From Endotrypanum monterogeii (taxonomy: Eukaryota; Euglenozoa; Kinetoplastea; Trypanosomatida; Trypanosomatidae): DNA of 64,000 nt. The position numbers and the translations under genes were made by a program. The stretch covers positions 440,419 through 504,418 of the forward strand of contig CM007317.1 in NCBI GenBank assembly GCA_000333855.2, in the 5' to 3' direction. The notes beneath the pieces were generated by a model. That model was given only the letters and a program-made list of their open reading frames with translations. It ran no database searches and was not told where the DNA came from. This document shows, in pieces, positions 30,628-40,361 of the stretch. Within the stretch, counting starts at the first letter, position 1, and every line of letters begins with the position of its first letter.

Positions 30628-31284
30628 ATGACTGGCATCATACACAAAGAAAGCCTGCCTGGGCAGAGTCTTATCAAGCGCCGCCGCGTCGATACCCAAG
30701 CGACGCCGGATCCCCAGAAAGAAGGCGGGTATGTAAGTAACATTGACAAGGGGTTGGACAAAACTGCAAATGATTCACCACACAAGGACATACCCATCAG
30801 CTGTCGTGAGGCCCACTCCGACTCGTTGGACCCCACCGCTAAGTCGTCAGCGGAGGCCGAGCATGCGCGCTGTATCCACGGCAGCAGCAATGACAGCAGC
30901 AGCAGTGACACCGAGGAGGAAGAGGACAACGATGAGATCGAGCGCGAAAATGCGCGACTGGCGAAACTGCGCGAGCAGCGCAATCACCGGCAACGGGAGC
31001 GAGAAAAGACCGGCACGGGTGCCTCACCTACCCCCACCCAGCCGTCGATGAAAGCGCCTGGCAGTGAGGACGCTGCACCCTCTCCTCCTGCGTCGAAGTC
31101 GCATGCAAGTGCGGTGCACACAAACAGCTATGACCACGACGTGCTCTTTCGCAAGGCGGCGTGGCGCAATCCGTCCAAAGTAGTAACTGTGGAAGAAAAG
31201 CGAAAGCAAAAGTGGAACTCAGTGCTGAACCGCACGCAGGACTCGGAGGCCTTTGGGCATTTCATGAAGAACTACTTCAAGTGA
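30628..31284 (+). CDS. CWC15: Pre-mRNA splicing factor CWC15 (Cwf15) family
   Basis: 218 residues from ATG 30628; the frame is open upstream to a GTG at 30481, read as leader. CWC15 is a component of the spliceosome-associated NineTeen/Prp19-related complex. The match is the C-terminal signature: a Tyr-Asp-His-Asp-Val-Leu-Phe start at about 171-177 (human has Trp-Asp-Asp-Asp-Val-Val-Phe), a basic linker and the final 'SEAFGHFMKNYFK', aligned to the conserved Phe...Phe-Met-x-x-Tyr-x-Lys end. A Ser/acidic tract and a charged helix (about 85-120) precede it as in other members. The N-terminal 'RPTFxPARG'-like signature of the family is not obvious. In trypanosomatids the factor would act mainly in SL trans-splicing. 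Confidence 0.87.
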   Translation: MTGIIHKESLPGQSLIKRRRVDTQATPDPQKEGGYVSNIDKGLDKTANDSPHKDIPISCREAHSDSLDPTAKSSAEAEHARCIHGSSNDSSSSDTEEEEDNDEIERENARLAKLREQRNHRQREREKTGTGASPTPTQPSMKAPGSEDAAPSPPASKSHASAVHTNSYDHDVLFRKAAWRNPSKVVTVEEKRKQKWNSVLNRTQDSEAFGHFMKNYFK

Positions 31285-31921
31285 ACACCAGGAGAGGTGA
31301 CTGACCATGCTTGCTTACCATCTGTTTCGCTCCTCGTCGCGGTGGGGCACTGCCCAATTTGTTCTGGGCTATGCGAAACAACTTTCTTTCTTTCTTCACG
31401 CCACCATCTGCTGCTATGACGCGAGTGAAAGAGGATCGGGGGGGGGTGATAAAAACGACGCTGTGGTGAGCCCAGGTCCAGGTCCCTCTTCCACGTCACC
31501 GAGCGATCCCTGTGTATGGCAGTAATTCCAGTCGTGCACATACTCCCTGCGTGCAGAAGCGATGAGGCGAGGCAATAAAAAAAAGACCATCCCACTGCGT
31601 GTGAATGAAAGAATCAAGTGCCCCTTGCTGTGTGGGAAAGTGTTTCCCTCACCCTCCCTTTTGGACCGGAGGGGGGGGGGGGCTCTTCCAGACCATCCCA
31701 AAACAGGACGTACCAGCGCGAAGGACACCTACCAAGCGTGTTTACGTATCTGCTACAAATAATGAGTCCTGCGTGCGTGCGCGCGCCTACGCTTGCTACC
31801 TTGACACGAAAGCGACCAACACCCAAGGCTCTCAGTGTATCCCCCCACCCTCCTCCTCCCTCTTTGTCCTCTCCACACCCTGACTAAGCCAATCCCACAG
31901 AAAAGCACGTGCGTTCTGTTT
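31285..31921. other. Spacer between CWC15 and glycosyltransferase-like gene
   Basis: No gene is seen. There are G-runs at about 31438-31446 and 31670-31681, and a pyrimidine-rich stretch at about 31839-31880 that probably directs splicing of the next gene. Confidence 0.55.
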
Positions 31922-33949
31922 ATGAGTTCACGTGCAATGCTGGAAGGAGGCATCCTTCCCTTGCCCCTACGCCGAATCGGCAAGGAACCTAGTGCAGCTC
32001 ATCTTGAACATGCGTCGACGGAAGAGACGAAATTAGTTTCGCACACCGGTGGGCTGCTCAGGCGTTTGTTTCGTCGGAGGAATCAAAGAAGGTGCATTAC
32101 GTTACTCGTCGTATTCTTAGCAGTGTCTCTTGCTGCCCTGGCAACCATAAGTATGTGGCCACGTCGATACGCGCGGCTGCTGGATGGCAGCAAACTTCCC
32201 ATCCCATACTTCTCCAATGCCACAGTGTACCGAGAAAAGGCCTTGTTCGTAGCACCGCTTCCTCGTCGACAGCAAACCACTGTCGACGATATCGGGGAAA
32301 AGACCATCCCGGACGCTATACTCAGTCGCTCACGCCGTCAAGAGGCAATGGAAGCGGATATCGACGCCTACCTCGTCAAGAGGAACATCTCGCACAAGCG
32401 TCCCGTACGCGTGAGGTTTCAAATCCTAACCAACGTTGTGGACTGGAAGTTATGTACCGCGCTAGGCTCTGCGGCGTTGGCGGGCATCGGCATCCAGGTC
32501 ACCGGCCTCAACAGCACCTACTCGCACATTCTTCGCTTCCAGCAGTATCTCGACTTTGTGGAAAAAGAGGGGCTGAGCGACGAAGACATCGTCGTCACCA
32601 TGGATAGCGATGTTTTCTGGACGGGGGCTGACTTTCTCCCCTTCCTCAAGAAGTTTGCGCACCTCTCGCCGGAGAAGGAAAGCGACCTCGACGTCGCGGC
32701 CATCCGTGCGTGGGAAGACTATGGAGAAAAGAAGGCGCCCCTGTTCATGCAGACGTTGCAAGCCCAGACGAACGGCAGCGCGCCAGGTGTGGGACGCCCT
32801 CAGCTGCAGATGCCGCCCGTCGTGTACAACGGCGACGACCTTTGCTGGTGGGGCCAGCACTCGGATGGATTCATATCCTGCCCGCTTGCGTTTGCGACGC
32901 TGGACCACATGATCGAGGTGGCGCGCAACCACGTGTCAAGCTTCGATAAGCATAAGGTGGGGTCCTTTGTGCACAAGTGCGCCCATACGCTGCTGGCGCA
33001 ACTCAGAGATCTCTTCAAAGGTAAGCAGCGGTGGATGTTACAAGACATGCTACGCGAGCCGCACACGAATTTTTCGTATACGAACCAAACAAGGCGGTCT
33101 CGCGACGATCCGCTCTACTATCACACCGTGGCTGTGAGCAAATCCAACCCGACGCATATGCTGAACGGCGGCATGCACGTATCACGTGTGTGGGCCCTCC
33201 GCTTGGTAAAAAAAGTGTTGACAGAATATATAGCTACAGAAAAACCGGTCGCTGAGGCAGAGGACCACCATACGTCCGAGTGGTGGTGTGATCAGGCGCT
33301 GATGGGGCAAATATACCTGCGGGGACGCCTATACGAGATTGAGCACAATCTTTTGACAGGACCCCTGCCCTGGACGCGGTCACCGCCAGTAAGACATGAC
33401 CCTCGCTACGGGCCGCCGGGCCTGATTGGCGTGGACCGGCGTTCCGAAATAGGGGTTCTCGCTCCCACCCTGGAGCGCAACCCAACTCTGTTTCACCATA
33501 GCAAATACCTTGAGCAGCAATTTCCTGGCATCAGCAGCTGGTGGGTGAAGAATAAGACCGAGTACCTACTGGGGATGAACGAGCCCCAGAATCGTTCACT
33601 GCAGAACCTGAGGAGGACACCCAGTGGCGCCCTCGTGACCGCGCCGCTGCTCTGGCGCTCGGCAACTGCAGAAGACACGAAGAGGGACCTCCGTAATGCA
33701 GTTGAGGAGGACCCCGACGTTGTGTATCCTCCTTTTATTCACTACGCCACGCCAACTAAGCACAAGCGGTTCACGGAACACAGAAACTATTTTGCATGGC
33801 TGGTGGCCGCGCGACACAGCACATTGTCGAGGGAATCTGTGAGGAATGTGTTCAGGAAGGAGCTGGTAGAGCTGTGGCTCGAAAAAGAGCGTATCTTCGT
33901 GAACTACACACACATGTGCGAAGATCCAACTGTGCTCTCGCAGTCGTAG
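31922..33949 (+). CDS. Type II membrane glycosyltransferase candidate
   Basis: 675 residues from ATG 31922 (frame open upstream to a GTG at 31835; a second Met follows 5 codons later). There is a short basic cytosolic tail, one signal-anchor helix at about 57-79 ('ITLLVVFLAVSLAALATI'), then a large lumenal domain with many Asn-x-Ser/Thr sites. Within it, 'RFQILTNVVDWK', 'GIQVTGLN' and 'DIVVTMDSDVFW' (Asp-Ser-Asp at 228-230) match the order in GT-A enzymes of the procollagen/lysyl-hydroxylase (PLOD) glucosyltransferase type, with DxD as the metal site. A 'LNGGMHVS' block further on resembles the acceptor-side Gly-Gly region. It is likely Golgi. Donor and acceptor sugars cannot be read from sequence. 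Confidence 0.75.
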   Translation: MSSRAMLEGGILPLPLRRIGKEPSAAHLEHASTEETKLVSHTGGLLRRLFRRRNQRRCITLLVVFLAVSLAALATISMWPRRYARLLDGSKLPIPYFSNATVYREKALFVAPLPRRQQTTVDDIGEKTIPDAILSRSRRQEAMEADIDAYLVKRNISHKRPVRVRFQILTNVVDWKLCTALGSAALAGIGIQVTGLNSTYSHILRFQQYLDFVEKEGLSDEDIVVTMDSDVFWTGADFLPFLKKFAHLSPEKESDLDVAAIRAWEDYGEKKAPLFMQTLQAQTNGSAPGVGRPQLQMPPVVYNGDDLCWWGQHSDGFISCPLAFATLDHMIEVARNHVSSFDKHKVGSFVHKCAHTLLAQLRDLFKGKQRWMLQDMLREPHTNFSYTNQTRRSRDDPLYYHTVAVSKSNPTHMLNGGMHVSRVWALRLVKKVLTEYIATEKPVAEAEDHHTSEWWCDQALMGQIYLRGRLYEIEHNLLTGPLPWTRSPPVRHDPRYGPPGLIGVDRRSEIGVLAPTLERNPTLFHHSKYLEQQFPGISSWWVKNKTEYLLGMNEPQNRSLQNLRRTPSGALVTAPLLWRSATAEDTKRDLRNAVEEDPDVVYPPFIHYATPTKHKRFTEHRNYFAWLVAARHSTLSRESVRNVFRKELVELWLEKERIFVNYTHMCEDPTVLSQS

Positions 33950-34845
33950 CCCATGGCGAGGGCCTCCGCTCAGGGTGGTGCAAGCTTAGAATATCATTCG
34001 CACTCTTTACCTCACATGCATCATTACAGGCTCACATTGGCGATGTTGATAGGGTTGGTAATTAAATGGTAGATGACATGCGCCGCTGGTTGTGTCCCCC
34101 GGTCGGGTGGGGTGGGGTGGGGTATTGGAAAGGCGACCGATATTCTGATCAGAGCGCCGTGGTGGGTGGCGCACATGTGATCTGAGAGATCGGCAGGTCC
34201 CTTGCAAAAATTCCCATGATGCATCCTCCGACGTGTCCAATCAAATGTCGCTCTGGGGACCTCAGTCGGATTCTGTCCCCGTGATGTAGGGCCGCTTGCC
34301 GCCTGGAGTCTCCATGGGCTTTTCTGGGAATGGGAAATGGCGGCACAGATGGATTGGTGTAGCTAGGGGTGGTACCCGCAACGGGAGCACGGAAGTCCGA
34401 AACGCCTTGGTGCAGCCCTCTCAATGCCACACTCGAGGACGTTGGGCCACGTCCCGCTCCGCTGCCCGAACCGGAGTGCACCGGTGACCGCCCAGGTGTC
34501 CATGGGTTTCGGATAGGGGAATGATGCACTCAGAACGGAAAATGTGAACGTTTATGATCCATCATTATCATTTCTCCACTACTTCCCCACCCCACCCCTA
34601 TCTACTCTTTCGCCCCTCGTCGATTGGTTACGCATGCATGACGTGATTACGTCAAGCAGAGCTCATGCGGCCCTCGACGCACACACAAAAAGGAGAAACA
34701 CTAACAATGAAAGCAAAAGTATCCAACGCTTAGCATATCATAGTTATTTTCTCCTCATCAGCAAACGCTGGTTTCTTCTCGAACCCGTTATGCTCCTCTT
34801 TGATCTCTTTCCATACAAAGCAAACATGGAAAGAAAATTAGTTGA
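33950..34845. other. Spacer with a GC-rich block of unknown origin
   Basis: No gene is seen. Within it, about 34060-34530 is a compact GC-rich block starting near a (GGGGT)n run (about 34104-34120) and lacking the homopolymer and microsatellite texture of other spacers. It could be a degenerate retroposon or RNA gene remnant, but I recognise no signature. Confidence 0.5.
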
Positions 34846-35835
34846 GCTAGGTAATCGCGGACATCGACAACATTCTCGCTGCCGCGAGCGAAGACCGCAA
34901 GCCTGATGACGTCACCAAATCCCGACGAGCTGGAGGCGATGTCGGACGAGGAAATTGCCGAGAGCGGCTGGTACGCAACTCGGTGAAGACGGTGGCGAAG
35001 CTGAAGCGTGCGCTCCGCAAAACCAGCCACACCATACGCAGCCCGGCGTCGCTGATCTCCCTGATTTTCTTCGCGCTCGCTACCACGCAAATGAAACCCC
35101 CCGCTGGCCTTCAAGCTGCTGGGGGCATACCGTAGCATATACCAACTGACGTTCTGCGGGTACGACTGGGACGACGACGCGGTGCAGTACATCGACTCCG
35201 CCGTGACACGGTCGCCGCAGGAGATCGGCGGTGCACTGGTGCAGAACCCGTGGTGGAAAATCTCGGACGAGAAACACACGACGACGGAGGAGGCGATCTG
35301 CGGCGCCGCGTCCGTTCCGAGAGTCGGTTCGAGGACTCAGGCCTGCAGGCGGACCACTTCCAGGCGAGGTACTCGGCACACGCAGAGCCACGCGCGGCGC
35401 AACTTCTGCTACGACACGTTGTGGACAACCACAGGGTGGCCGACAGATCGTGCATCGCGCTTGCAACGAACCTCCTCGCGATTGTCATAGCCACCGAAAC
35501 TGTTCAGTTGTTTCTGCACATTGACAGAGGCTATGCCTTGAACAAACTTGTCGAATGCACCTATGACCTCTGGTATGGCAGGAGGGATCGACGCGGTACT
35601 GCTCTACATCGAAGGTGCGCCGAATCCGGCGGACGGCCTACTCGCGCCACTTCGGTGTGGATACGGCAGGGTCACTGGGGAGGTTCAGAGTGTTGAACCG
35701 ATTGGCGTGCCGCTCCTCCAGCACACGTGGTGCCCGCCATGCGAAGAACGGCGCGACGATGAGGGTGGCGAGATATGATCGTCGCCTGAAGTTTCAGAAG
35801 GAGTCGCAACCTGACGGCCGACTCTCCAGAGGAAG
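34846..35835 (+). pseudogene. Decayed protein-coding remnant, family unknown
   Basis: Codon-like GC-rich sequence in which protein-like stretches occur successively in different + frames: 'DIDNILAAASEDRKPDDV', then 'SVKTVAKLKRALRKTSHTIR', then a segment around 'GAYRSIYQLTFCGYDWDDD' and 'EIGGALVQNPWWKISDEKH' (about 35107-35310), then 'RSCIALATNLLAIVIATETV' with a hydrophobic helix (about 35440-35510), then 'FGVDTAGSLGRFRVLNRLA'. At least four frame changes separate them. This is either a real pseudogene or a gene damaged by indel errors in the assembly. The product is not recognised; one or two hydrophobic helices suggest a membrane-associated ancestor. Confidence 0.45.
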
Positions 35836-36913
35836 GTGTCACGGCATCACCCACGACATGGATGGCTAACCGCGTGCTGTGGGGAAGGCTTCTCCGGCAC
35901 CGGTGCCAAGCCGTAAGAAAAGGCGCACAAAAGAAGTCGCATACGATTGGAAGTACCGCCCACGCGACTGAACGCGGAGAGTGGGCCAGCGACATAGCCA
36001 TGACACGGTAGCGTGTTTGCCTTGCGGCTTCCCGATGGCGTCGCAAAAGATCCCTCCATACCCTACGGTCCTGCACGAAATACTTCCCACTCTCTCCGCC
36101 TCATCTTTTTCGACGACACCTGCTTGACAAAGGGGTCTTTTCTGCTCGCCCCACTTCCCCGCGATTGCACCCCATTTATTTGGAGACGACGACTACTTTT
36201 TTAGCGGGCCCTGCGCCTTGCTCTCCCCCCTTCCCCCTCCACCCACGCACGCGTGCATCTCCTAAACAGTGTGTTCTGACTGGCTTCACTTTGCACCATG
36301 AGCTGATCTGCTCTGCGTGAAGAATGTGGGGTCCACCGTGTGGTATCGACGAATATACCCTCGTATGTCGTCTGGAAACACGGTCGTCTATATCCTATCT
36401 TAAATCTCCGCGGCGTGCATATCCAAGCTGTCTCACTCTTTGAGGAGAATGCGGGGCTCTGTGTGCCACGCGAACGTTTACTTCCTCGCCAGTATTTTCT
36501 GATGTGTGGAAAGAGAACGAACAACAACAAAAAATAGAAACAAGAAGGGCCTCCCGTGGTGACGTGCAGCGGCCGCCGACCACGTCAGTACCTGCTGACA
36601 CGTCGCGCAGAGGGGAGGATGTATTCAGTAAAGCGCCTGCGATTTTCATTTGCACACCCACAACGCATTACACCGCCTGAATCAGAACATGTGCCATGGC
36701 AACTCCTTTGGTAGGTTTCTATACCCGTAGCCTGCTGCGAGAATGCTGCCACATAACCCTCTGTCCTTTTTCCCCTTCACACGCTTACAACTCGCCCTTG
36801 GGGCACCATGACACGATCGACGCCGGGACGAAGGACGCCTTGTAGCCCCCACTTCCCTCTGTAGTTTGTGTTACCTGTCAACTCGATTCGCCACGCGGCT
36901 TGAAGCGAACCTC
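35836..36913. other. Spacer upstream of PNUTS-like gene
   Basis: No gene is seen. Pyrimidine-rich stretches at about 36095-36200 and 36750-36790 are possible splice-signal regions. Confidence 0.5.
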
Positions 36914-37705
36914 ATGAACGTTGAGGAGTTGCAGCCGAGCTCGCCAGCGACAGCGGACGATGGCTCGGAAGATGTGCTGGAAGCCGACCTGGCTGCCTTC
37001 GACACGCACCACGCACACCTTGTCGAGGGCGACTTTTTTCCAGATGAGGCGGCGGCGGTCGAGGCCGATGGAATAACCATCGACACCGTCGAAGAAGGTG
37101 ACGCACTTGTCGATATCATTGCGGCCGAGGCGGCGGCAGCAGCAGCAGCGGCATTGACACCACCAAAACCGATGGAAGCGCCGTCGCGCAAACGCGTTTG
37201 CTGGGCCGATGAAGGACACACCGACACCGCACGGGGCCTTGTGAAGCACGTCAGGAGCTTCCACATGCCGACCACGCTCTCGCGCAGCTCCCGACTCGAC
37301 GCTGCCGATCTAGCTGGCGGCGCGCGAGCGACACATGCCGCCGCCGTAAACCCAGCGCCACCCCTATTCCGCGAGAAAAAGAACGCGGACGCAACCACAT
37401 ACAAGTTCTGCAAGGCCCAGCGGCCAGCCCCACACTACGCGGAGTGGAGGCGGCAGCCGCATGAGTACGGCGCGGCGCCCTTTCAGCCCCAGCCGTCGGA
37501 CACTGACAGGCCGATTGGTAGCACAAGCGTCGTGGCAAAAACTCTGTTTGGTGAGCTCTTCCAGCGCAACGTTGTCGCACGCGTGGCCGAGGGGCAGGTG
37601 CGAGTCCGCAATGGCACGCACCAAAAGATCCACGAAAACTTCCTCCAGCAACCGTTTGTGCGCACCGACGCGGTGTTTGACGAGCCTCTGCCCATCCCCT
37701 TGTAG
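36914..37705 (+). CDS. PNUTS-like PP1-targeting protein (candidate)
   Basis: 263 residues from ATG 36914 (the frame continues upstream to a TTG). The N-terminal 90 residues are acidic and Ala-rich, with a run of eight or more Ala. At residues 94-97 is RVCW within 'RKRVCWADEGHTDT', a PP1-docking RVxF-type motif (Arg-Val-x-Trp). Downstream hydrophobics fit the extended RVxF-PhiPhi-F arrangement: Leu-Val, then Phe in 'LVKHVRSF'. From memory, Leishmania PNUTS, the PP1-regulatory subunit of the PJW/PP1 complex with JBP3 and Wdr82 acting in transcription termination, has an RVCW motif near this position and similar length; I infer orthology. The rest is disordered except a C-terminal conserved-looking part ('SVVAKTLFGELFQRNVVARV'). 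Confidence 0.68.
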   Translation: MNVEELQPSSPATADDGSEDVLEADLAAFDTHHAHLVEGDFFPDEAAAVEADGITIDTVEEGDALVDIIAAEAAAAAAAALTPPKPMEAPSRKRVCWADEGHTDTARGLVKHVRSFHMPTTLSRSSRLDAADLAGGARATHAAAVNPAPPLFREKKNADATTYKFCKAQRPAPHYAEWRRQPHEYGAAPFQPQPSDTDRPIGSTSVVAKTLFGELFQRNVVARVAEGQVRVRNGTHQKIHENFLQQPFVRTDAVFDEPLPIPL

Positions 37706-38235
37706 CCCTCCCCGGCCGGCCACCCCGCCGCGCGCGTGCCCCGGGCGCCAGGGGGACGGCCCGGTGCCCCGGCCCCACCGAACCCCCCCCCACCACCACA
37801 CACAGCACGCCACACGGCAAACACCACCCCCGGAAAAACAGGCCGCCCCCACCCCCACACCACCCTAGCGAAGAAACACCAGCCGACCGTCTAGTATCAA
37901 AATCCCCAGAGAAAGCACGCCGCCACTGCCGAACAACCTCGCGGTGCCGGCGCCCCTGTTCCCCGCACAAACTCATCGCGCCCCCCCGGCCCCCAAACGC
38001 TTCCACCGCCCCGGGGGAGAAATAATTTATAACACATCTCTTGCCCAATCCACTGGATATGCTACCCCTTTGGGAGGCACCACCGCCGCCCCTTCTCCCC
38101 CTTCACTGTCCATCTCCCTCCCCAATTTCAACGCTCGCACTCAAACCCTGACGCCCACACACGCCTCCTCCATCAGCAGTGTTTGCTATCATTCAAGTAT
38201 TTCCGATTGCATTATACACCCTTGCTTCTTCCGCA
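37706..38235. other. Spacer with strongly C-rich, T-poor strand
   Basis: No gene is seen. About 37706-37880 is extremely C-rich with almost no T, which also creates long open frames on the opposite strand. It then changes to ordinary pyrimidine-rich leader with an acceptor AG at 38175-38176. Confidence 0.65.
38162..38176 (+). promoter_or_regulatory. Predicted spliced-leader acceptor (aminotransferase)
   Basis: C/T-rich run CGCCTCCTCCATCAG with AG at 38175-38176, 60 nt before the chosen ATG. Confidence 0.45.
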
Positions 38236-39480
38236 ATGTCCAAGTGCACCCCAGCTCGGCGTATCGACGGCCTCTTGACCACCACCATCTGGGAACAGAT
38301 GACACCGCTGGCCAACCAGTGTAAGGCAGTAAATCTAGGCCAAGGCTATCCCGGGTTTGCCCCTCCGACTTTTCTGCTGGAAAGCCTCGAGAAAGTCGTT
38401 GAGAACAGCGAACAGGTCCCTCTTGCTCACCAGTATTGTCCTACCCGTGGGAACCTAGAGCTCGTCAGTCAGCTGTGCAAAACTTACTCGAAACAACTTT
38501 CCCGTGAGATTCAGCCCTCAAACGTGGTGGTTACCAACGGCGTGACGCAGGCCCTCAACGCCGTATTTCAGGCTTTTCTCAACGACGGTGATGAGGTCAT
38601 TCTCATCGAGCCGTTTTACGATGCATACTACCCGGACGTCGTTCTCGCGGGTGGCGTGGCCAAATTTGTCTCGCTGCAGCCCTCCACGCATTCGGCTGAT
38701 TCCTGGAAGCTGACCCGTGAGGCGCTGCTTGGTGTTGTTAGTGATAAGACCAAGTTCATCCTCATTAACACGCCTCAAAATATTCCCGGAAAGGTTTGGA
38801 GCGCGGAGGAACTCCAAATGATCGCAGAAGTGGCCAATCAGTTTGATGTCGTCGTCATTTCAGACGAGGTTTACATGCATCTCACCTTCGACAAACCACA
38901 TATCTCTATCGCACAATTGTCCAGCATGTGGGAGCGCACACTTATTCTTTGCAGTGCGGGCAAAACTTTCTCATGCACTGGGTGGAAGGTTGGTTGGGCT
39001 GTGGGCTGCGCTCGGCTGACTGCGCCTATTGCACAAATTGTTGCCTACCAGACCTTCTGCTGCTCTACACCATTTCAGATCGCCATTGCCAGGACGATGG
39101 CGATGGCGGAGGAAAATGGCTTCTATGACACGCTGCGCGACGAGTACACGGCACGCGTGGAGCTGGTGTCAAATATGGTGGCTGCGTGCGGTCTTACCCC
39201 GGTAAAGCCCAGTGGTGGATTCTTCGTTCTTGCAAATATAGAAAAAGTGGACCCCAAGCACTACTACGATGCCTCCAACACATCGCAGTCCAAGGACTGG
39301 CAATTCTGTCTCTGGATCACCAAGAACATTGGTGTTTGCGCCATTCCTGTGACCGCTTTTTGCAGTGAAAGCAGCAAACCACTGTACGAAAATTATGTAC
39401 GTTTTGCATGTTGCAAACCACGGAACGAGTTGATTGAGGCAGCTGAGAGGCTGCTAAAACTGAAAGAGTATCTTCTCTGA
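38236..39480 (+). CDS. Kynurenine aminotransferase / cysteine-S-conjugate beta-lyase-like (PLP class I)
   Basis: 414 residues from ATG 38236; the upstream extension to 38179 starts with GTG. This is a full-length fold-type I aminotransferase. Marks include 'VNLGQGYPGFAPP' at the N-terminus, 'VTNGVTQALNAVF' (PLP-phosphate region), 'EPFYDAYYPD', the Asn of the 'NTPQNIPGKV' segment, 'VISDEVYMHLTF' (Asp-x-x-Tyr contacting PLP), the PLP lysine in 'SAGKTFSCTGWKVGW', and 'KPSGGFFVLANI'. Order and spacing match KAT/CCBL and glutamine transaminase K. The usual NTPHNP is NTPQNI here, with the PLP-contact Asn kept. It would transaminate kynurenine, glutamine or sulphur amino-acid keto forms; exact substrate is unknown. 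No targeting sequence is evident. Confidence 0.93.
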   Translation: MSKCTPARRIDGLLTTTIWEQMTPLANQCKAVNLGQGYPGFAPPTFLLESLEKVVENSEQVPLAHQYCPTRGNLELVSQLCKTYSKQLSREIQPSNVVVTNGVTQALNAVFQAFLNDGDEVILIEPFYDAYYPDVVLAGGVAKFVSLQPSTHSADSWKLTREALLGVVSDKTKFILINTPQNIPGKVWSAEELQMIAEVANQFDVVVISDEVYMHLTFDKPHISIAQLSSMWERTLILCSAGKTFSCTGWKVGWAVGCARLTAPIAQIVAYQTFCCSTPFQIAIARTMAMAEENGFYDTLRDEYTARVELVSNMVAACGLTPVKPSGGFFVLANIEKVDPKHYYDASNTSQSKDWQFCLWITKNIGVCAIPVTAFCSESSKPLYENYVRFACCKPRNELIEAAERLLKLKEYLL

Positions 39481-39899
39481 TGTCAACCGAACTAGAAGAT
39501 TCCCGTGTCACTATACCCGTATCCTTCTGAACTGACGAATGACAGCACAAAATGTGTTTGTCTGTTTTCCTTTTCCCCCCTTCACATCGACTTTTTTACA
39601 CACCGTCAAATGACTCACCCTCTTTTCTTCTTGTCCCTGGCTCGTTCACTTGAATGAATGGATGTAAGTCAGCGTCCTTCAATAATTTTCTTTCACTGTA
39701 TTTCACTAGAATTGTCCTGTGATTTCCCTCGCTCTCTTTTGCCCCCTGATAAAGTGGCCCGGAGGTTTTTTTTTCATATTCGCTTGCTGGCATGCGTTCT
39801 CTAGGGGCGTGTAAGCGTCTTTGGAAGAGAATGCCTGAAGCCGAGCGGATCACCATCATGGACCTGAAGCATCGCCCCCTGGCCACCTTGTGACAGAGA

Positions 39900-40021
39900 C
39901 CTTTTATATATGCACACGTATATGCATGCATGAATAAATATATATTTGTACACACACAAATAAATAAATATATATATATACGTATATGTGTTTGTATATA
40001 TATATATGTGAATATATAAAT
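39900..40021. repeat. AT-rich alternating-purine/pyrimidine island
   Basis: About 120 bp made almost wholly of TATA, ATGCATGC, CACA and AAATA repeats, with several near-palindromic pieces. It is the longest such island in the window. Confidence 0.85.
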
Positions 40022-40323
40022 TGTTTTCTTTCAACACTTCAGCCTGGTAGCAAAAGCGTATCCTATAGGACTCTGTACCTTAAATCATTATTGCTACCCC
40101 CTCCCCCGTAGAGTGCTACCCTCTTGTCGAGGCACCGATGCGTTACCCTGCTGCCTGGTTTTACTCACCAGTGGCTTCGCAGTGCTTGAGGGCCTTGTAC
40201 AAAACTCCGAAGACAATAATCGCCGGCTATCTTTTCTACGAATGAGAATGCATTGTCTTCAGCACAATAGGGTCAACTTATACGTGAACTCTTGTGCTGT
40301 GTGCCTTTCAATTATTCATAACT

Positions 40324-40343
40324 CTTTCCTTTTTGTTGTCTAG
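40324..40343 (+). promoter_or_regulatory. Predicted spliced-leader acceptor (SNARE gene)
   Basis: T-rich tract ending TTGTTGTCTAG with AG at 40342-40343, giving a leader of about 18 nt before ATG 40362. Confidence 0.6.
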
Positions 40344-40361
40344 GCTACTTCTAGGAGCGAA

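Larger units (their letters stand above)
39481..40361. other. Spacer upstream of SNARE gene with AT-rich island
   Basis: No gene is seen. About 39900-40021 is a dense AT-rich island of alternating TA, CACA and AAATA units. The last 20 bases hold the splice signal of the next gene. Confidence 0.6.

Noticed and set aside
37251..38048. 265-codon open frame on the minus strand
   Set aside because: It is opposite the PNUTS-like gene and the C-rich spacer; Gly/Arg/Trp-rich translation is what the base composition gives, and no other minus-strand gene exists nearby.
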